A stretch of 42,730 bases of DNA from Bacteroidota bacterium (GCA_008933835.1 WBUG01000027.1:1-42730); one strand, 5' to 3'; shown: positions 1 to 8,742, counted from the first letter of the stretch. Numbers and translations: made by a program. The notes: generated by a model from the sequence alone, not told the origin.

Positions 1-2
1 CG

Positions 3-494
3 CCCGACCGGCCGGGACTCGGCTGGGATGCGGCATGCAACCGGACGGTGACGTACGGACGGATGAAGGACCGGAGCGACGGGAAGGTCTTCCACTATTA
101 TAATACGCACCTGGACCATGTGGGAACGACCGCCCGGGCGGAGAGCGCAAAGCTCATCCGCCGTCTCGCCGCGGCCGTTCCCGCATCGGAACCGGTGCTG
201 GTGACGGGGGATTTCAACGCGACGCCCGATTCGGAGCCGTACCGCATCATGACTCAGAAAGAGGGCGGGAGGGAACTGAAGGACGCCCGCGCGCTGAGCG
301 CGGCGAAACCGTACGGCCCCTCCGGCACATTCACCGGGTTCGACCTCACGGCGGCGCCGAAGCAGCCGATCGACTTCATCTTCGTCTCGGACGGGGTGAC
401 GGTGGAGCGCTTTGCGGTCCATTCCGAAACGACGGACGGGCGTCTGCCGTCGGACCATTACCCGGTCTCGGCGTCGGTGCGGTGGGGGAAGTGA
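3..494 (+). CDS. Endonuclease/exonuclease/phosphatase family protein, 3' part
   Basis: The reading frame is open from the first complete codon at position 3, so the gene begins upstream of the window and about 163 C-terminal residues are visible. A GTG at 48 is not the true start, because the residues before it (a WDAACNR stretch) already fit the family. Motifs of the metal-dependent EEP phosphodiesterase fold appear in order: NTHLDH, GDFNATP, and a terminal SDHYPV carrying the catalytic His. Members hydrolyse phosphodiester or phosphomonoester bonds, and many are secreted. The substrate cannot be told from this fragment. It converges on the response regulator gene, with only 12 bases between the two stop codons. 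Confidence 0.88.
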   Translation, partial: PDRPGLGWDAACNRTVTYGRMKDRSDGKVFHYYNTHLDHVGTTARAESAKLIRRLAAAVPASEPVLVTGDFNATPDSEPYRIMTQKEGGRELKDARALSAAKPYGPSGTFTGFDLTAAPKQPIDFIFVSDGVTVERFAVHSETTDGRLPSDHYPVSASVRWGK

Positions 495-510
495 GCCGCG
501 GCCGGCTCAC
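491..510. terminator. Hairpin spanning both stop codons of convergent genes
   Basis: A perfect 7-bp inverted repeat (GTGAGCC / GGCTCAC) with a 6-base GC-rich loop contains the stop codons of the upstream phosphatase gene and of the minus-strand response regulator. It has no T-tract on either side, so termination is inferred from position and stem strength only. Confidence 0.4.
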
Positions 511-1886
511 TTCTGGTCGGAGCGGATGTTGTACAGTTTGATCTTCTCGAACAGCAGGCGCCGGCTCATCCGGAGGAGTTCGGCGGCGCGGCTCTGATTT
601 CCGGCGGTGCGGCGGAGGGCGACGGCGATGACGCTCCGTTCGAAGTCGCGCACCTGGTCGCGGAACGAGCGCTCGTCCGCCGGAGCGGCGGCGGAGGCGA
701 GGGGCGGCGCGGCCGAGACGGTGATGGGGAGGTAATCGGTGGTGATGACGTTCCCCTGCGCCATGACGATCATCCGCTGGATGATGTTCTCCAGTTCGCG
801 CACGTTCCCGGGCCAGTGGTAGGCGGAGAGCTTGGCGACGACCTCCGGCGAGACGACGATCTTGCCGTCGGGACTGTACTTCTTGCAGAAGTGGGTGATG
901 AGGGGCGGGATGTCCTCCGCCCGTTCGCGCAATGCCGGCACGCGGATGTGGATGACGTTGAGGCGGTAGAAGAGGTCTTCGCGGATGCGTCCGCTCCGAA
1001 CGTCCTGTTCGATGTCGCTGTTGGTGGCGGCGATGATGCGGACGTCGGTGGTGAGGGTCTCGTTCCCGCCCACCCGTTCGTACGTCCGCTGCTGCAGCAC
1101 GCGCAGCAGTTTCATCTGCAGGGACATCGGCATGTTGTTGATCTCGTCGAGGAACACCGTCCCGCCGTTCGCCACTTCGAACCGTCCTTCGCGCCGCGCC
1201 ACCGCACCGGTGAACGCCCCCTTCTCATGGCCGAACAGTTCGCTCTCCAGCAGCGTTTCGGTGAGTCCGCCGCAGTTCACGATGATGAACGGCCGGTCCT
1301 TGCGCAGCGAGTGACGCTGGATGGCCTGGGCGATGAGCTCCTTGCCGGTGCCGCTCTCCCCCTGGATGAGCACGGTGGTGTCGGTGGGGGCGGCGCGTCC
1401 GATCTGTTTGAAGACCTCCTGCATCCTCGGTCCGGCGCCGATGATGGAATCGGTGACGGCGAGGGGAGGGTCCTGCGAGACCCGGGAGCGGAGCTGGCGC
1501 ACTTCGCGCAGCAGGTCGCCGTAGCCGACGGCGCGCTTCACGGTGAGAAGGAACTCGTCCAGGTCGAACGGTTTGTCCAGGTAGTCGTACGCGCCGGCCT
1601 TCATCGCCATGATGGCGCGTTCGCTGGTGCCGTAGGCGGTGAAGACGATGACCGGGACGTCCGCATTGAGCCGTTTCATCTCGCCGAGCACGCTGATGCC
1701 GTCCATCTTCGGCAGATTGATGTCCAGCAGCACGAGCGCCGGCGTCAGTTCGCGGAACGCGCGGAGCCCTTCGGCGCCGTCGCCCGCCTCCGCCACGCGG
1801 TACCCTTCACGGCCGAGCAGGTCGTTGATGTTCTTGCGCATCGCGGCTTCGTCGTCCACGACGAGCACCGTCCGTTTGTCCTTCAT
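507..1886 (-). CDS. NtrC-family sigma-54-dependent response regulator
   Basis: This is a 459-residue transcription activator with the standard three-domain layout. An N-terminal receiver (about 1-120) has acidic D11/D12, phospho-acceptor D55 in LLDINLP, and K105. The AAA+ sigma-54 interaction domain (about 148-375) has Walker A GESGTGKE at 176-183, the GAFTGA loop at 223-228 that contacts sigma-54, and Walker B at about 241-249. A C-terminal Fis-type helix-turn-helix (about 420-459) follows. The start at 1886 was chosen because MKDKRTVLVVDDE is the normal receiver start and its ATG overlaps the kinase stop by 4 bases; the same frame stays open further upstream but reads antisense-like inside the kinase. 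It probably activates the sigma-54-like promoter at 3597-3612. Confidence 0.95.
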   Translation of the reverse strand: MKDKRTVLVVDDEAAMRKNINDLLGREGYRVAEAGDGAEGLRAFRELTPALVLLDINLPKMDGISVLGEMKRLNADVPVIVFTAYGTSERAIMAMKAGAYDYLDKPFDLDEFLLTVKRAVGYGDLLREVRQLRSRVSQDPPLAVTDSIIGAGPRMQEVFKQIGRAAPTDTTVLIQGESGTGKELIAQAIQRHSLRKDRPFIIVNCGGLTETLLESELFGHEKGAFTGAVARREGRFEVANGGTVFLDEINNMPMSLQMKLLRVLQQRTYERVGGNETLTTDVRIIAATNSDIEQDVRSGRIREDLFYRLNVIHIRVPALRERAEDIPPLITHFCKKYSPDGKIVVSPEVVAKLSAYHWPGNVRELENIIQRMIVMAQGNVITTDYLPITVSAAPPLASAAAPADERSFRDQVRDFERSVIAVALRRTAGNQSRAAELLRMSRRLLFEKIKLYNIRSDQK

Positions 1887-3463
1887 GCGGTCCGTTCCTT
1901 CCTTCCGAGCGGCAGGGTGATGGTGCAGCGGGTGCCGGAGCCCTCCGGCGGCGTTCCGAAGACGATGGAGCCCTGGTGCGACCGGACGATCTCGTAGGCG
2001 ATGGAGAGTCCGAGCCCGACGCCGTGCTCCTTGGTGGTGAAGAAGGGGTCGAAGATGCGTTCCCGGATGCCGGTGTCGATCCCCTTGCCGTCGTCGTCGA
2101 AATGGATGATGATGGCCCCTTCGGCGGCGCCGGCCGTGATGCGGAGGCGTCCGCCGTCGGGCATCGCTTCGACGGCGTTCATGCAGAGGTTGAGGAAGAC
2201 CTGCTCCAGGGAGGGAGCGTCGACGGCGATGTCCGGCAGCGGGCCGGCCATGACGATGTCCACCGTGACCGGCCGTCCCTGCGTCTCGTCGAGGACCAGC
2301 ATGCGGACCCGTTCGAGCAGGACGGCGATGCTGCTCACCTGCATCTTCGCCGCAGCGGGTTTGGAGAAGAGGAGGAGCCGCTTGACGAGACGGGAGAGTC
2401 GGTTGATCTCGTCCACCACCAGCTGCAGCGAGTCCGGCTGCACCGGACGCTGGCGGTCGGCGTCGTCCGCGCTCTGCCGGAGGTCGCGCTGCCACATCTG
2501 CACGCGAGTCTTGATGACGGCGAGCGGCGTCTTCACCTCGTGCGCGACGCCGGCGATGAGCTTGCCGAGGGTCGCCATCTTGTCCTGCTGGTGCAGGTCC
2601 CGCTCGAGCTGCTCGCGGCGCCGCTGTTCCTCCATGAGCGCGTCGACCATCCGGTTGATGGAGGAGTTGATGACGCCGTAGACACCGGCGCGTTCGGGCA
2701 GACGGTACGTGGGATCGTTGCGGAGCGTCTCGAGGCCGTGACGGATGGCGTTCACCTGGTAGCGGCGGATCCAGAAGAGGATGAGGACGGCGCCGAAGGC
2801 GCCGAACGCGACGATGGCGGCGATGTTGAGGACGCGCGCGAGCTGGTTGCGCGGCAGTTCCTTCTCGACGTGGATGCGTGCCCAGACGCCGCCGACGTTC
2901 CGGCCGCCGTCGCGGAGCGGCATCGTGGCGAGGGGGAAGATGGCGAAGTCGAACGAATGGAACTCCGTCAGCGCCGTATCGCGCGCGATGGAGGCGAGGA
3001 CCTGTTCCTTGATGATGGGATAGGAGCGGGGTGCCGGTCCGTACGCGGGTTTCGGTGCCGGCGATGTGGGCCAGGAATATCCCGTCATTTCGTCCGCGGC
3101 GAGAAGATAGAATCCCCCTTCCATGCCCGGGATGCCGACGACCTGAGCGGCGGTGACCGATGCGAGCCGTTCGTTCACCGTTCTCAGTTCATGCCGCGTC
3201 AGTTCGGACTTGAAGAAGAAACCGGCGTCACCCAGACTGTCCAACAGCGGAGCGGCGGCGGCGGCGATGCGCCGCACCGACTCTTCCGTCCGCCGGGTGT
3301 TCTCGCGGACGATATCGTCCGTCCACCGGTCGATGAACGCCCGTGCCGCGAGCACGGCGAGCGTCAGGACGGCGAGGAACGCGACCGTGAAGGCCGCCGA
3401 CCGGGGTGTAAGACCGAGCGTTCTCATGCGTGAAGGACTTTGTTGCGAATGTCGTGCCATCAT
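1883..3463 (-). CDS. Membrane-bound sensor histidine kinase (NtrB-like partner)
   Basis: This 526-residue kinase has TM1 at about 23-41, an extracytoplasmic sensor region of about 170 residues, TM2 at about 211-232, a HAMP-like linker and coiled coil (about 233-295), the dimerisation/phosphoacceptor box GVAHEVKTPL with His308, and a C-terminal HATPase domain with N-box (NAVEA), G1 box (DDDGKGID) and G2 box (GVGLGL). It phosphorylates the regulator encoded immediately downstream, to which it is translationally coupled. The sensor domain is not one I recognise with certainty; a Cache-like fold is possible. Starts at 3463, 3460 or 3427 are all possible; 3463 or 3460 is preferred because a purine-rich TAAGG lies just upstream. 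Its position facing the polyamide locus suggests it senses a polymer breakdown product, which is inference. Confidence 0.93.
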   Translation of the reverse strand: MMARHSQQSPSRMRTLGLTPRSAAFTVAFLAVLTLAVLAARAFIDRWTDDIVRENTRRTEESVRRIAAAAAPLLDSLGDAGFFFKSELTRHELRTVNERLASVTAAQVVGIPGMEGGFYLLAADEMTGYSWPTSPAPKPAYGPAPRSYPIIKEQVLASIARDTALTEFHSFDFAIFPLATMPLRDGGRNVGGVWARIHVEKELPRNQLARVLNIAAIVAFGAFGAVLILFWIRRYQVNAIRHGLETLRNDPTYRLPERAGVYGVINSSINRMVDALMEEQRRREQLERDLHQQDKMATLGKLIAGVAHEVKTPLAVIKTRVQMWQRDLRQSADDADRQRPVQPDSLQLVVDEINRLSRLVKRLLLFSKPAAAKMQVSSIAVLLERVRMLVLDETQGRPVTVDIVMAGPLPDIAVDAPSLEQVFLNLCMNAVEAMPDGGRLRITAGAAEGAIIIHFDDDGKGIDTGIRERIFDPFFTTKEHGVGLGLSIAYEIVRSHQGSIVFGTPPEGSGTRCTITLPLGRKERTA

Positions 3464-3510
3464 CCTTACTATAGAGAGTGAGGCGATTTGACCGTTCAGA
3501 GGTCAGACTA

Positions 3511-3547
3511 GTGCTAATTTAGCACAACGAGTGCGAAAAAACAGCAC
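3511..3547. promoter_or_regulatory. Candidate activator-binding sites: alternating GTGC/GCAC half sites
   Basis: The 15-base sequence GTGCTAATTTAGCAC (3511-3525) is a perfect inverted repeat with 7-base arms around one base. A second GTGC-N9-GCAC pair follows at 3531-3547, and the inner halves form GCAC-N5-GTGC. The block sits 50-86 bases upstream of the sigma-54-like promoter, in the gap between the NtrBC-type pair and the large operon, where an enhancer-type activator would bind. NtrC itself uses GCAC...GTGC dyads; binding here by the neighbouring regulator is inference. Confidence 0.55.
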
Positions 3548-3596
3548 AATAAAATTATTGAATCCACGTAAAACAGAAAAAATTCGCCGTTTCCAG

Positions 3597-3612
3597 TGGC
3601 ATAATAATTGAA
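3597..3612 (+). promoter_or_regulatory. Candidate sigma-54 promoter of the large plus-strand operon
   Basis: TGGCATAATAATTGAA matches the -24/-12 layout (TGGCAC-N5-TTGCA): the -24 GG is followed by exactly 10 bases and then GA where GC is expected. Transcription would begin near 3623, leaving a leader of about 33 bases to the ATG at 3656. The only deviation in the key dinucleotides is the -12 C to A change. The adjacent gene for a sigma-54 activator supports the call. Confidence 0.55.
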
Positions 3613-3655
3613 CGTTCAACGGACAATTCTTTACCCCTACCGATACGGAGGAGAT

Positions 3656-5941
3656 ATGACACGCCACCACCGCATCCCGATGACCGTCCTCTTTCTGCTG
3701 GCACTTGCGTCCGTACTGCCGGCGCAGCGGTTCGCCGTGGCGACCGGTGACTGGAACGGACCGATCTGGGCCGCCGCGTCCGACGGTGCCGCCGGCAGCG
3801 CTGCCGTACCGACGATGACGGACAGCATCACCGTGAATGCCGGGGTCATCGTGACGGTGCGGCAGACCGATGCGCAGTGTCATTCCGTCGCCTTCGGCGA
3901 TGCGGCGGCAAAACTGGCGCTCGATACCGGAAGCGTGCTGACGGTGTACGGGAACTTCACGCTCGCGACCACCGCGCACAATGCCATCGCCTCCTGGGCT
4001 CCGCAGGCGCGTCTCGTGCTCGCCGGCGGCGGCGTGCAGCTCATGAAAGGGTGGAGCACCTCCGGTTTCTCGACGTCGTTCAACTACCTGCGCGTGGACA
4101 AGACGGCGGGGAAGGTGGTGACCGACGGAACGAACATGCGCTTCGGCATCGGCGACACGCTGGAGATCGTGCGGGGGACCTTCGAGCTGGCGTCGACCGA
4201 CGACATCGAGTCGCGCAGCTCCTCCGGTTCCGCGACCTCGTTCGTGCTGCTGGTGCAGCCCGAAGGGAGCTTCACGATGACCGGCAGCACGTCGCACATC
4301 CGCCGGGCGAGCAACACGTCGCTGGAAGCGAAGCGCGTGGGCCGTGCGGTGGTGTACGGATCGGCGACGCTCCGTTCCACCTCGACCAACGGGCTCAACT
4401 TCGCCGGCATCGACGTGAACGACGGCGGCGAACTGGTGGCGGCGAGCTTCAGCAACAGCGCCGTCGGGAACCTGAACGCGGGAGCGGTCACGGTGAAGTC
4501 CGGCGGCGAACTGCGCATCATCAGCACCGCTCCGTTCTGGGACACCACCTCCGCCTCGGTGACGCTGCAGGCCGGCGGCGTGTACCGCATCAACGGCGAC
4601 CCCGGCAACGCGTTCCCCCGCACCTTCGTCAACGGCGGCACCGTGCGGTACGGCGCGACGGGGGACCAGACGGTGAAGGACATGCCGTACCACCGGCTGG
4701 AGATCAGCTTCGCCGGAACGAAGACATGGACGGTGGACACGAACCGCGTCATCGCCGAAAGCCTGGAAGTGAACAACTCCGCCGTGCTCCGCTTCGCGGC
4801 CTCGTCGCCGAAGACGGTGACGCTCAACGGAACGCTCCGCCTCACCAGCGGTTCCGTCAACAATCACGATTCGAACCAGGTGACGCTGGCGCTCTCCGAC
4901 ACCGCGGACATCTCGCGCGCCACCGGCACGCTCGCCGCGGCGCCGCAGTTCGGGGCGTCGGTGAACCTGCGGTACACCAGCTCGGTGCAGACGGTGACGC
5001 CCGGACCGGAGCTGCCGTCATCCGCATCGGTGCTCGGTACGCTCGCGCTCAACGCGCCGATGGGCCTCTCCCTCAGCGCTCCGGTGACGGTGAACAAAGA
5101 GCTGAACCTCACCGAAGGACTGCTGTACCTGAACGACCATCGTCTGACCCTCGGACCGGCCGCCGCGGTCACCGGCACTCCCGCCGACAGCGCCATGGTG
5201 GTGCCGAGCGGCACCGGCACGATGCGGAAGACCTTCGCCTCCGCATCATCCTTCACGTTCCCGCTCGGCGACACGCTCGCCGGCCGGCGATACACTCCCG
5301 CCGCCTTGACGTTCACCTCCGGTACGTTCGCGCCGGCGCAGGTGGACCTCTCGGTGACACCGCAGAAGCATCCCGGCAACACCAGCACCGGTTCGTACCT
5401 TGCGCGGTACTGGACGGTCGCCGCCACGGGACTCTCCGCCTTTTCGGCGGCCGTTTCGTTCGACTACGATACGTCCGACATCGCCGGAACCGAGAGCGCC
5501 CTGGTGCTGGGTCAATGGACCGGCAGCGGATGGGCCTCCGCGCAGGGAGCCGCCGACACGAACCTGCACCGTCTCAGCGGTACGGTGACCTCGTTCTCCG
5601 ACTTCACCGGCGGGGAGCTGAAGGGTGTGACGGGTGTGACCACTCCGCCCTCCGTTCCGACCGTCTTCGCGCTCCGGCAGAACTACCCCAATCCGTTCAA
5701 TCCTTCGACCGTGATCGCGTACGACCTGCCGGCGGCGAGCACCGTGTCGCTCGCGGTCTACGACATCCTCGGCAAGGAGGTGGCCGTGCTGGTCAACGGC
5801 GAACAGCCGGCGGGGCGGTACAGCGTCTCACTGTCGTCCGCCCGGTACGGCATGGCGTCCGGTCTCTACTTCTACCGCATCGCCGCCGCGGGGGGCGGAC
5901 GGCGCTTCGTACAGGTGAACAAGATGATGCTGGTGAAATAA
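3656..5941 (+). CDS. T9SS-secreted beta-structure surface protein (paralogue 1)
   Basis: The protein has 761 residues. The ATG at 3656 was chosen over an in-frame one at 3608 because GGAGGAG lies at 3647-3653 and the protein then opens with a clean signal peptide (ends near SVLPAQ). The body is a long series of beta-strand-rich, Thr/Ser/Gly repeats resembling right-handed beta-helix or G8-like proteins, starting with a GDWNGPIW module. The C-terminus is a T9SS type A sorting domain (QNYPNPFNPST, VYDILGKEV, final MMLVK), which directs export across the outer membrane and usually anchoring. I see no catalytic motif; it may bind polymer or form surface structure. It is the first gene after the sigma-54-like promoter and is paralogous to the gene at 11905 and to the C-terminal two thirds of the product of 14370. 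Confidence 0.9.
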   Translation: MTRHHRIPMTVLFLLALASVLPAQRFAVATGDWNGPIWAAASDGAAGSAAVPTMTDSITVNAGVIVTVRQTDAQCHSVAFGDAAAKLALDTGSVLTVYGNFTLATTAHNAIASWAPQARLVLAGGGVQLMKGWSTSGFSTSFNYLRVDKTAGKVVTDGTNMRFGIGDTLEIVRGTFELASTDDIESRSSSGSATSFVLLVQPEGSFTMTGSTSHIRRASNTSLEAKRVGRAVVYGSATLRSTSTNGLNFAGIDVNDGGELVAASFSNSAVGNLNAGAVTVKSGGELRIISTAPFWDTTSASVTLQAGGVYRINGDPGNAFPRTFVNGGTVRYGATGDQTVKDMPYHRLEISFAGTKTWTVDTNRVIAESLEVNNSAVLRFAASSPKTVTLNGTLRLTSGSVNNHDSNQVTLALSDTADISRATGTLAAAPQFGASVNLRYTSSVQTVTPGPELPSSASVLGTLALNAPMGLSLSAPVTVNKELNLTEGLLYLNDHRLTLGPAAAVTGTPADSAMVVPSGTGTMRKTFASASSFTFPLGDTLAGRRYTPAALTFTSGTFAPAQVDLSVTPQKHPGNTSTGSYLARYWTVAATGLSAFSAAVSFDYDTSDIAGTESALVLGQWTGSGWASAQGAADTNLHRLSGTVTSFSDFTGGELKGVTGVTTPPSVPTVFALRQNYPNPFNPSTVIAYDLPAASTVSLAVYDILGKEVAVLVNGEQPAGRYSVSLSSARYGMASGLYFYRIAAAGGGRRFVQVNKMMLVK

Positions 5942-6931
5942 ATGCGGAGCTTCGCCGCCGTCATGCTCTTCCTTGCTTCATTCGCGCCCCCCTCCGGCGC
6001 CTCCGATCCGCGCGCCGCGCTGGACAGGGACGAGGTGACCATCCTTGTCACCGATTCGGGGCTGGGGGGACTGTCGGTGGCCGCGGACATTGAGCGTCAG
6101 ATCCGACACACGCCGATGTTCCGGCGCGCCGACGTGGTCTTCTGCAGCGCGCTTCCCCCCGGCGGCCGCGGCTACAACGACATGTCCGGAACGGACGAAA
6201 AGGCGGCGGTCTTCTCCTCCGCGCTGGACGGTATGATGCGGCGGTACGCCCCCGACGTCATCCTCATCGCCTGCAACACGCTGTCGGTCATCTACGACCG
6301 GACCGAGTTCTCGAAGCGGAGCACGGTGCCGGTGGTCGGCATCGTGGAGATCGCCGCCGACGAACTCGCTGCACGCTGGAAGCGCTCACCTTCCGCCGCG
6401 GTCCTGCTGTTCGGCACCGAGACCACCGTCGCCTCCGGCGCGCACCGGGCAGCGCTCGTCGCCCGCGGCGTGCCGGAGAGTCTCATCATCGCGCAGGCTT
6501 GTCCGAAGCTCGAGAGCGAGATCCAGACCGATCCGGCCGGCGACATGACACGCACATACATCGAATGGTACACCGACGAGGCAGGCGCGGCGCTGCCGAC
6601 GCCGGCCCGTTCGGTCATCGCCGGACTCTGCTGCACGCACTACGGGTACAGCGCCGGGATCTTCGCCCGCGAACTCTCCCGGCTGCGTCCCGTACCGCCG
6701 GAGGTGATCGACCCGAATCCGGGGATGTCGCAGCGGGTGCTTCCTCGGCGGACGCAGCGGTTCCCCGGCATCGTTCCCTCCGTTCTCGTCGTCTCCCCGG
6801 TGAAGCTCTCCGCCGAGGAGACCGAGGCGGTCGGCCGGATGCTCCGGCCCGTCTCGCCCGCCACGGCGGACGCCCTGACGGCGTACCGGTTCGAACCGCA
6901 CCTGTTCCCGGTACCGGAGGTGCGCCGGTGA
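5942..6931 (+). CDS. Exported glutamate/aspartate racemase-family protein
   Basis: The 329-residue product begins with a signal peptide (hydrophobic 4-15, cleavage near SGAS) and continues as a MurI-type racemase: DSGLGGLSV at 38-46, the first catalytic cysteine in ACNT (C111) and the second in CCTH (C231). Cofactor-independent racemases use these two cysteines to interconvert L- and D-glutamate. Housekeeping MurI is cytoplasmic, so the exported form is unusual and may act on D-glutamate released from a D/L polymer. The ATG follows the preceding stop directly (TAAATG), with no separate promoter, and the gene overlaps the next by 4 bases. The N-terminal Tyr-Asn (GYND) region differs from the usual PYG motif, so a related racemase substrate is possible. 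Confidence 0.85.
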   Translation: MRSFAAVMLFLASFAPPSGASDPRAALDRDEVTILVTDSGLGGLSVAADIERQIRHTPMFRRADVVFCSALPPGGRGYNDMSGTDEKAAVFSSALDGMMRRYAPDVILIACNTLSVIYDRTEFSKRSTVPVVGIVEIAADELAARWKRSPSAAVLLFGTETTVASGAHRAALVARGVPESLIIAQACPKLESEIQTDPAGDMTRTYIEWYTDEAGAALPTPARSVIAGLCCTHYGYSAGIFARELSRLRPVPPEVIDPNPGMSQRVLPRRTQRFPGIVPSVLVVSPVKLSAEETEAVGRMLRPVSPATADALTAYRFEPHLFPVPEVRR

Positions 6932-8742
6932 ACCGGTTCGGTATCCTCCTCGCAGCGCTCCCGCTTCTCGCCGTCTCCCTGGCCGCCCAGCCGTTCGTTC
7001 CGGGTCAATCCACCTTCGGCCGCAACAACTACATCGAGTACATCGCGGGGAACTCGCCGTTCATCCTCTCCGCGCCGCACGGCGGGTCGCTCGAGCCGGC
7101 GGAGATCCCGGACCGCACGTTCGGCACCACGACGAAGGATGCGAACACCGAAGAGACGGCGCGGGAGATTCAGGCGGCGTACCATGCCCTCACGGGAGCG
7201 TATCCCCATGTCATCATCTGCCGGCTCCACCGGAGGAAGATCGACGCGAACCGCGAGGTCGTCGAGGGGGCACAGGGGAACGAGTTCGCGGTGCAGGCGT
7301 GGAACGAGTTCCACGCGTTCATCGATTCCGCGAAAGCGGCGGCGGTCCGTTCGCACGGAGCGGCGTTCTACATCGACCTTCACGGCCACGGCCACACCGT
7401 CCAGCGGCTGGAACTCGGATATCTCCTTTCCGCGTCGCAGCTGGACCTCCCGGACAACACGCTCAATTCCGCCCCCGGATACCGGAACATCAGCAGCATC
7501 CGCACGATGGCCGCGGCGGCGGGGGTCCCGTTCGCGGAAGTGCTGCGAGGCGAATCGAGCTTCGGCGGGTTCATGGAGTACCTCGGGTATCCCTCCGTTC
7601 CCGGCGTGCTGCAGCCGACGCCCGGGAACGATCCGTACTTCAACGGCGGATACAACACCGAACGCCACGGTTCGCAGAACGGCGGCACGGTGAGCGGTCT
7701 GCAGATCGAATCGAACTACACCGGCGTGCGCGACACCGACGCGAACCGGAAGGCGTACGCGCGCGCCATCGCGGACGCGGTGGCGCGGTTCAGCCGGCTG
7801 CATCTCTTCCACGACGTGACGCTCCTCCGGCCGGCTGTGCGCATCAATGAAGTGCTCTTCGATGTGCCGGCCGACGACGCCGGAACGCCCGCACTGGAGG
7901 GCGATATCAACGGCGACGGCGTCCGCAGCGCGCGGGGGGACGAGTTCATCGAGATCGTGAACGCGGGGAGCGACACGGCGTCCATCGGAGGGTACCGCCT
8001 TGCGGACCGCGATATGACATCGTTCTTCACCTTCCCGGAGGGGACACGGCTCGCACCGAACGGCGTCGCGGTCGTGTTCGGCGGGATGGGCCCGGGCGGT
8101 TCGGGACCGGCCGTGCCGGCGGGAACGCTCGTCTTTGCCGCCCGTCCGGGCGCCGCCGATTCCGGTTTCACCGTCTCCGCCTCCAAGACCAATCTTCTCT
8201 CCGCCGGCGACGGTGTGGTGCTGTTCGATCCCTCGGTCAATTACGCCGCGGACGAAGTGTGCTGGGGGAGCGCCGCGGTACGGACGAAGAACGGACGGAA
8301 GCTCATCGCACCGAACACCGCATCGGGCGACAGCATCGCCGGCGCCATCCAGCAGTCGGTCACCCGCACGGTGCCCGGCACCGGCGCCTGGACGAAGCAC
8401 CGGTCCGTCTCCTCCTCGGCATGCTCACCCGGGGCCGCCGCCGTGATGAGCGTCGGCGCCGCCTCCGGAACCGTGCCGGTCACTCCGCTGCTCGTGCGGA
8501 ACTATCCGAACCCGTTCAATCCGTCGACCGAGATCCGGTTCCAGCTCGCCTCCGCGGGACGCGTGACCGTGACGGTGTTCGACCTGCTCGGCCGCCGCGT
8601 CGCGACGCTGCTCGACGAACATCGTCCGGCGGGAACCGGTGCGGTCCGGTTCAGCGGGGAGGGACGACCCTCCGGCGTGTACCTCTGTTCGGTCTCCTCC
8701 GGCGGCCGGACGGTCACCGTACCGATGACCTTGTTGAAATGA
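6928..8742 (+). CDS. T9SS-secreted N-formylglutamate-amidohydrolase-like enzyme with lamin-tail domain
   Basis: The protein has 604 residues. A GTG start at 6928 (GTGA overlap with the racemase stop) gives a signal peptide ending near SLAAQ. The catalytic region (about 30-300) carries the marks of the N-formylglutamate amidohydrolase / M14-like zinc fold: SAPHGG (H51), KIDANR (D106, N108, R109), DLHGHGH (D150, H152) and QIESN (E261). Such enzymes cut amide bonds of glutamate derivatives. A lamin-tail (LTD) beta-sandwich follows (about 305-400, DEFIEIVNAG) and then a T9SS sorting domain (RNYPNPFNPST). I infer a secreted amidase for a glutamate-type polymer. The exact substrate is unknown. Confidence 0.82.
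   Translation: MNRFGILLAALPLLAVSLAAQPFVPGQSTFGRNNYIEYIAGNSPFILSAPHGGSLEPAEIPDRTFGTTTKDANTEETAREIQAAYHALTGAYPHVIICRLHRRKIDANREVVEGAQGNEFAVQAWNEFHAFIDSAKAAAVRSHGAAFYIDLHGHGHTVQRLELGYLLSASQLDLPDNTLNSAPGYRNISSIRTMAAAAGVPFAEVLRGESSFGGFMEYLGYPSVPGVLQPTPGNDPYFNGGYNTERHGSQNGGTVSGLQIESNYTGVRDTDANRKAYARAIADAVARFSRLHLFHDVTLLRPAVRINEVLFDVPADDAGTPALEGDINGDGVRSARGDEFIEIVNAGSDTASIGGYRLADRDMTSFFTFPEGTRLAPNGVAVVFGGMGPGGSGPAVPAGTLVFAARPGAADSGFTVSASKTNLLSAGDGVVLFDPSVNYAADEVCWGSAAVRTKNGRKLIAPNTASGDSIAGAIQQSVTRTVPGTGAWTKHRSVSSSACSPGAAAVMSVGAASGTVPVTPLLVRNYPNPFNPSTEIRFQLASAGRVTVTVFDLLGRRVATLLDEHRPAGTGAVRFSGEGRPSGVYLCSVSSGGRTVTVPMTLLK

Noticed and set aside
1887-2495. N-terminal extension of the response regulator frame
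   Set aside because: It lies inside the kinase coding sequence in another frame; the receiver domain begins normally at the ATG at 1886.
816-3433. Long plus-strand open frames (393 and 485 codons) opposite the two-component genes
   Set aside because: They are antisense to clear kinase and regulator domains, are rich in Arg/Asp/His/Gly as expected of GC-rich shadow frames, and show no domain motif.
5942-6931. Reading the racemase as the housekeeping cell-wall murI
   Set aside because: It has an export signal and is embedded in the secreted-enzyme operon; a cytoplasmic role is unlikely, though the rest of the genome is not visible.
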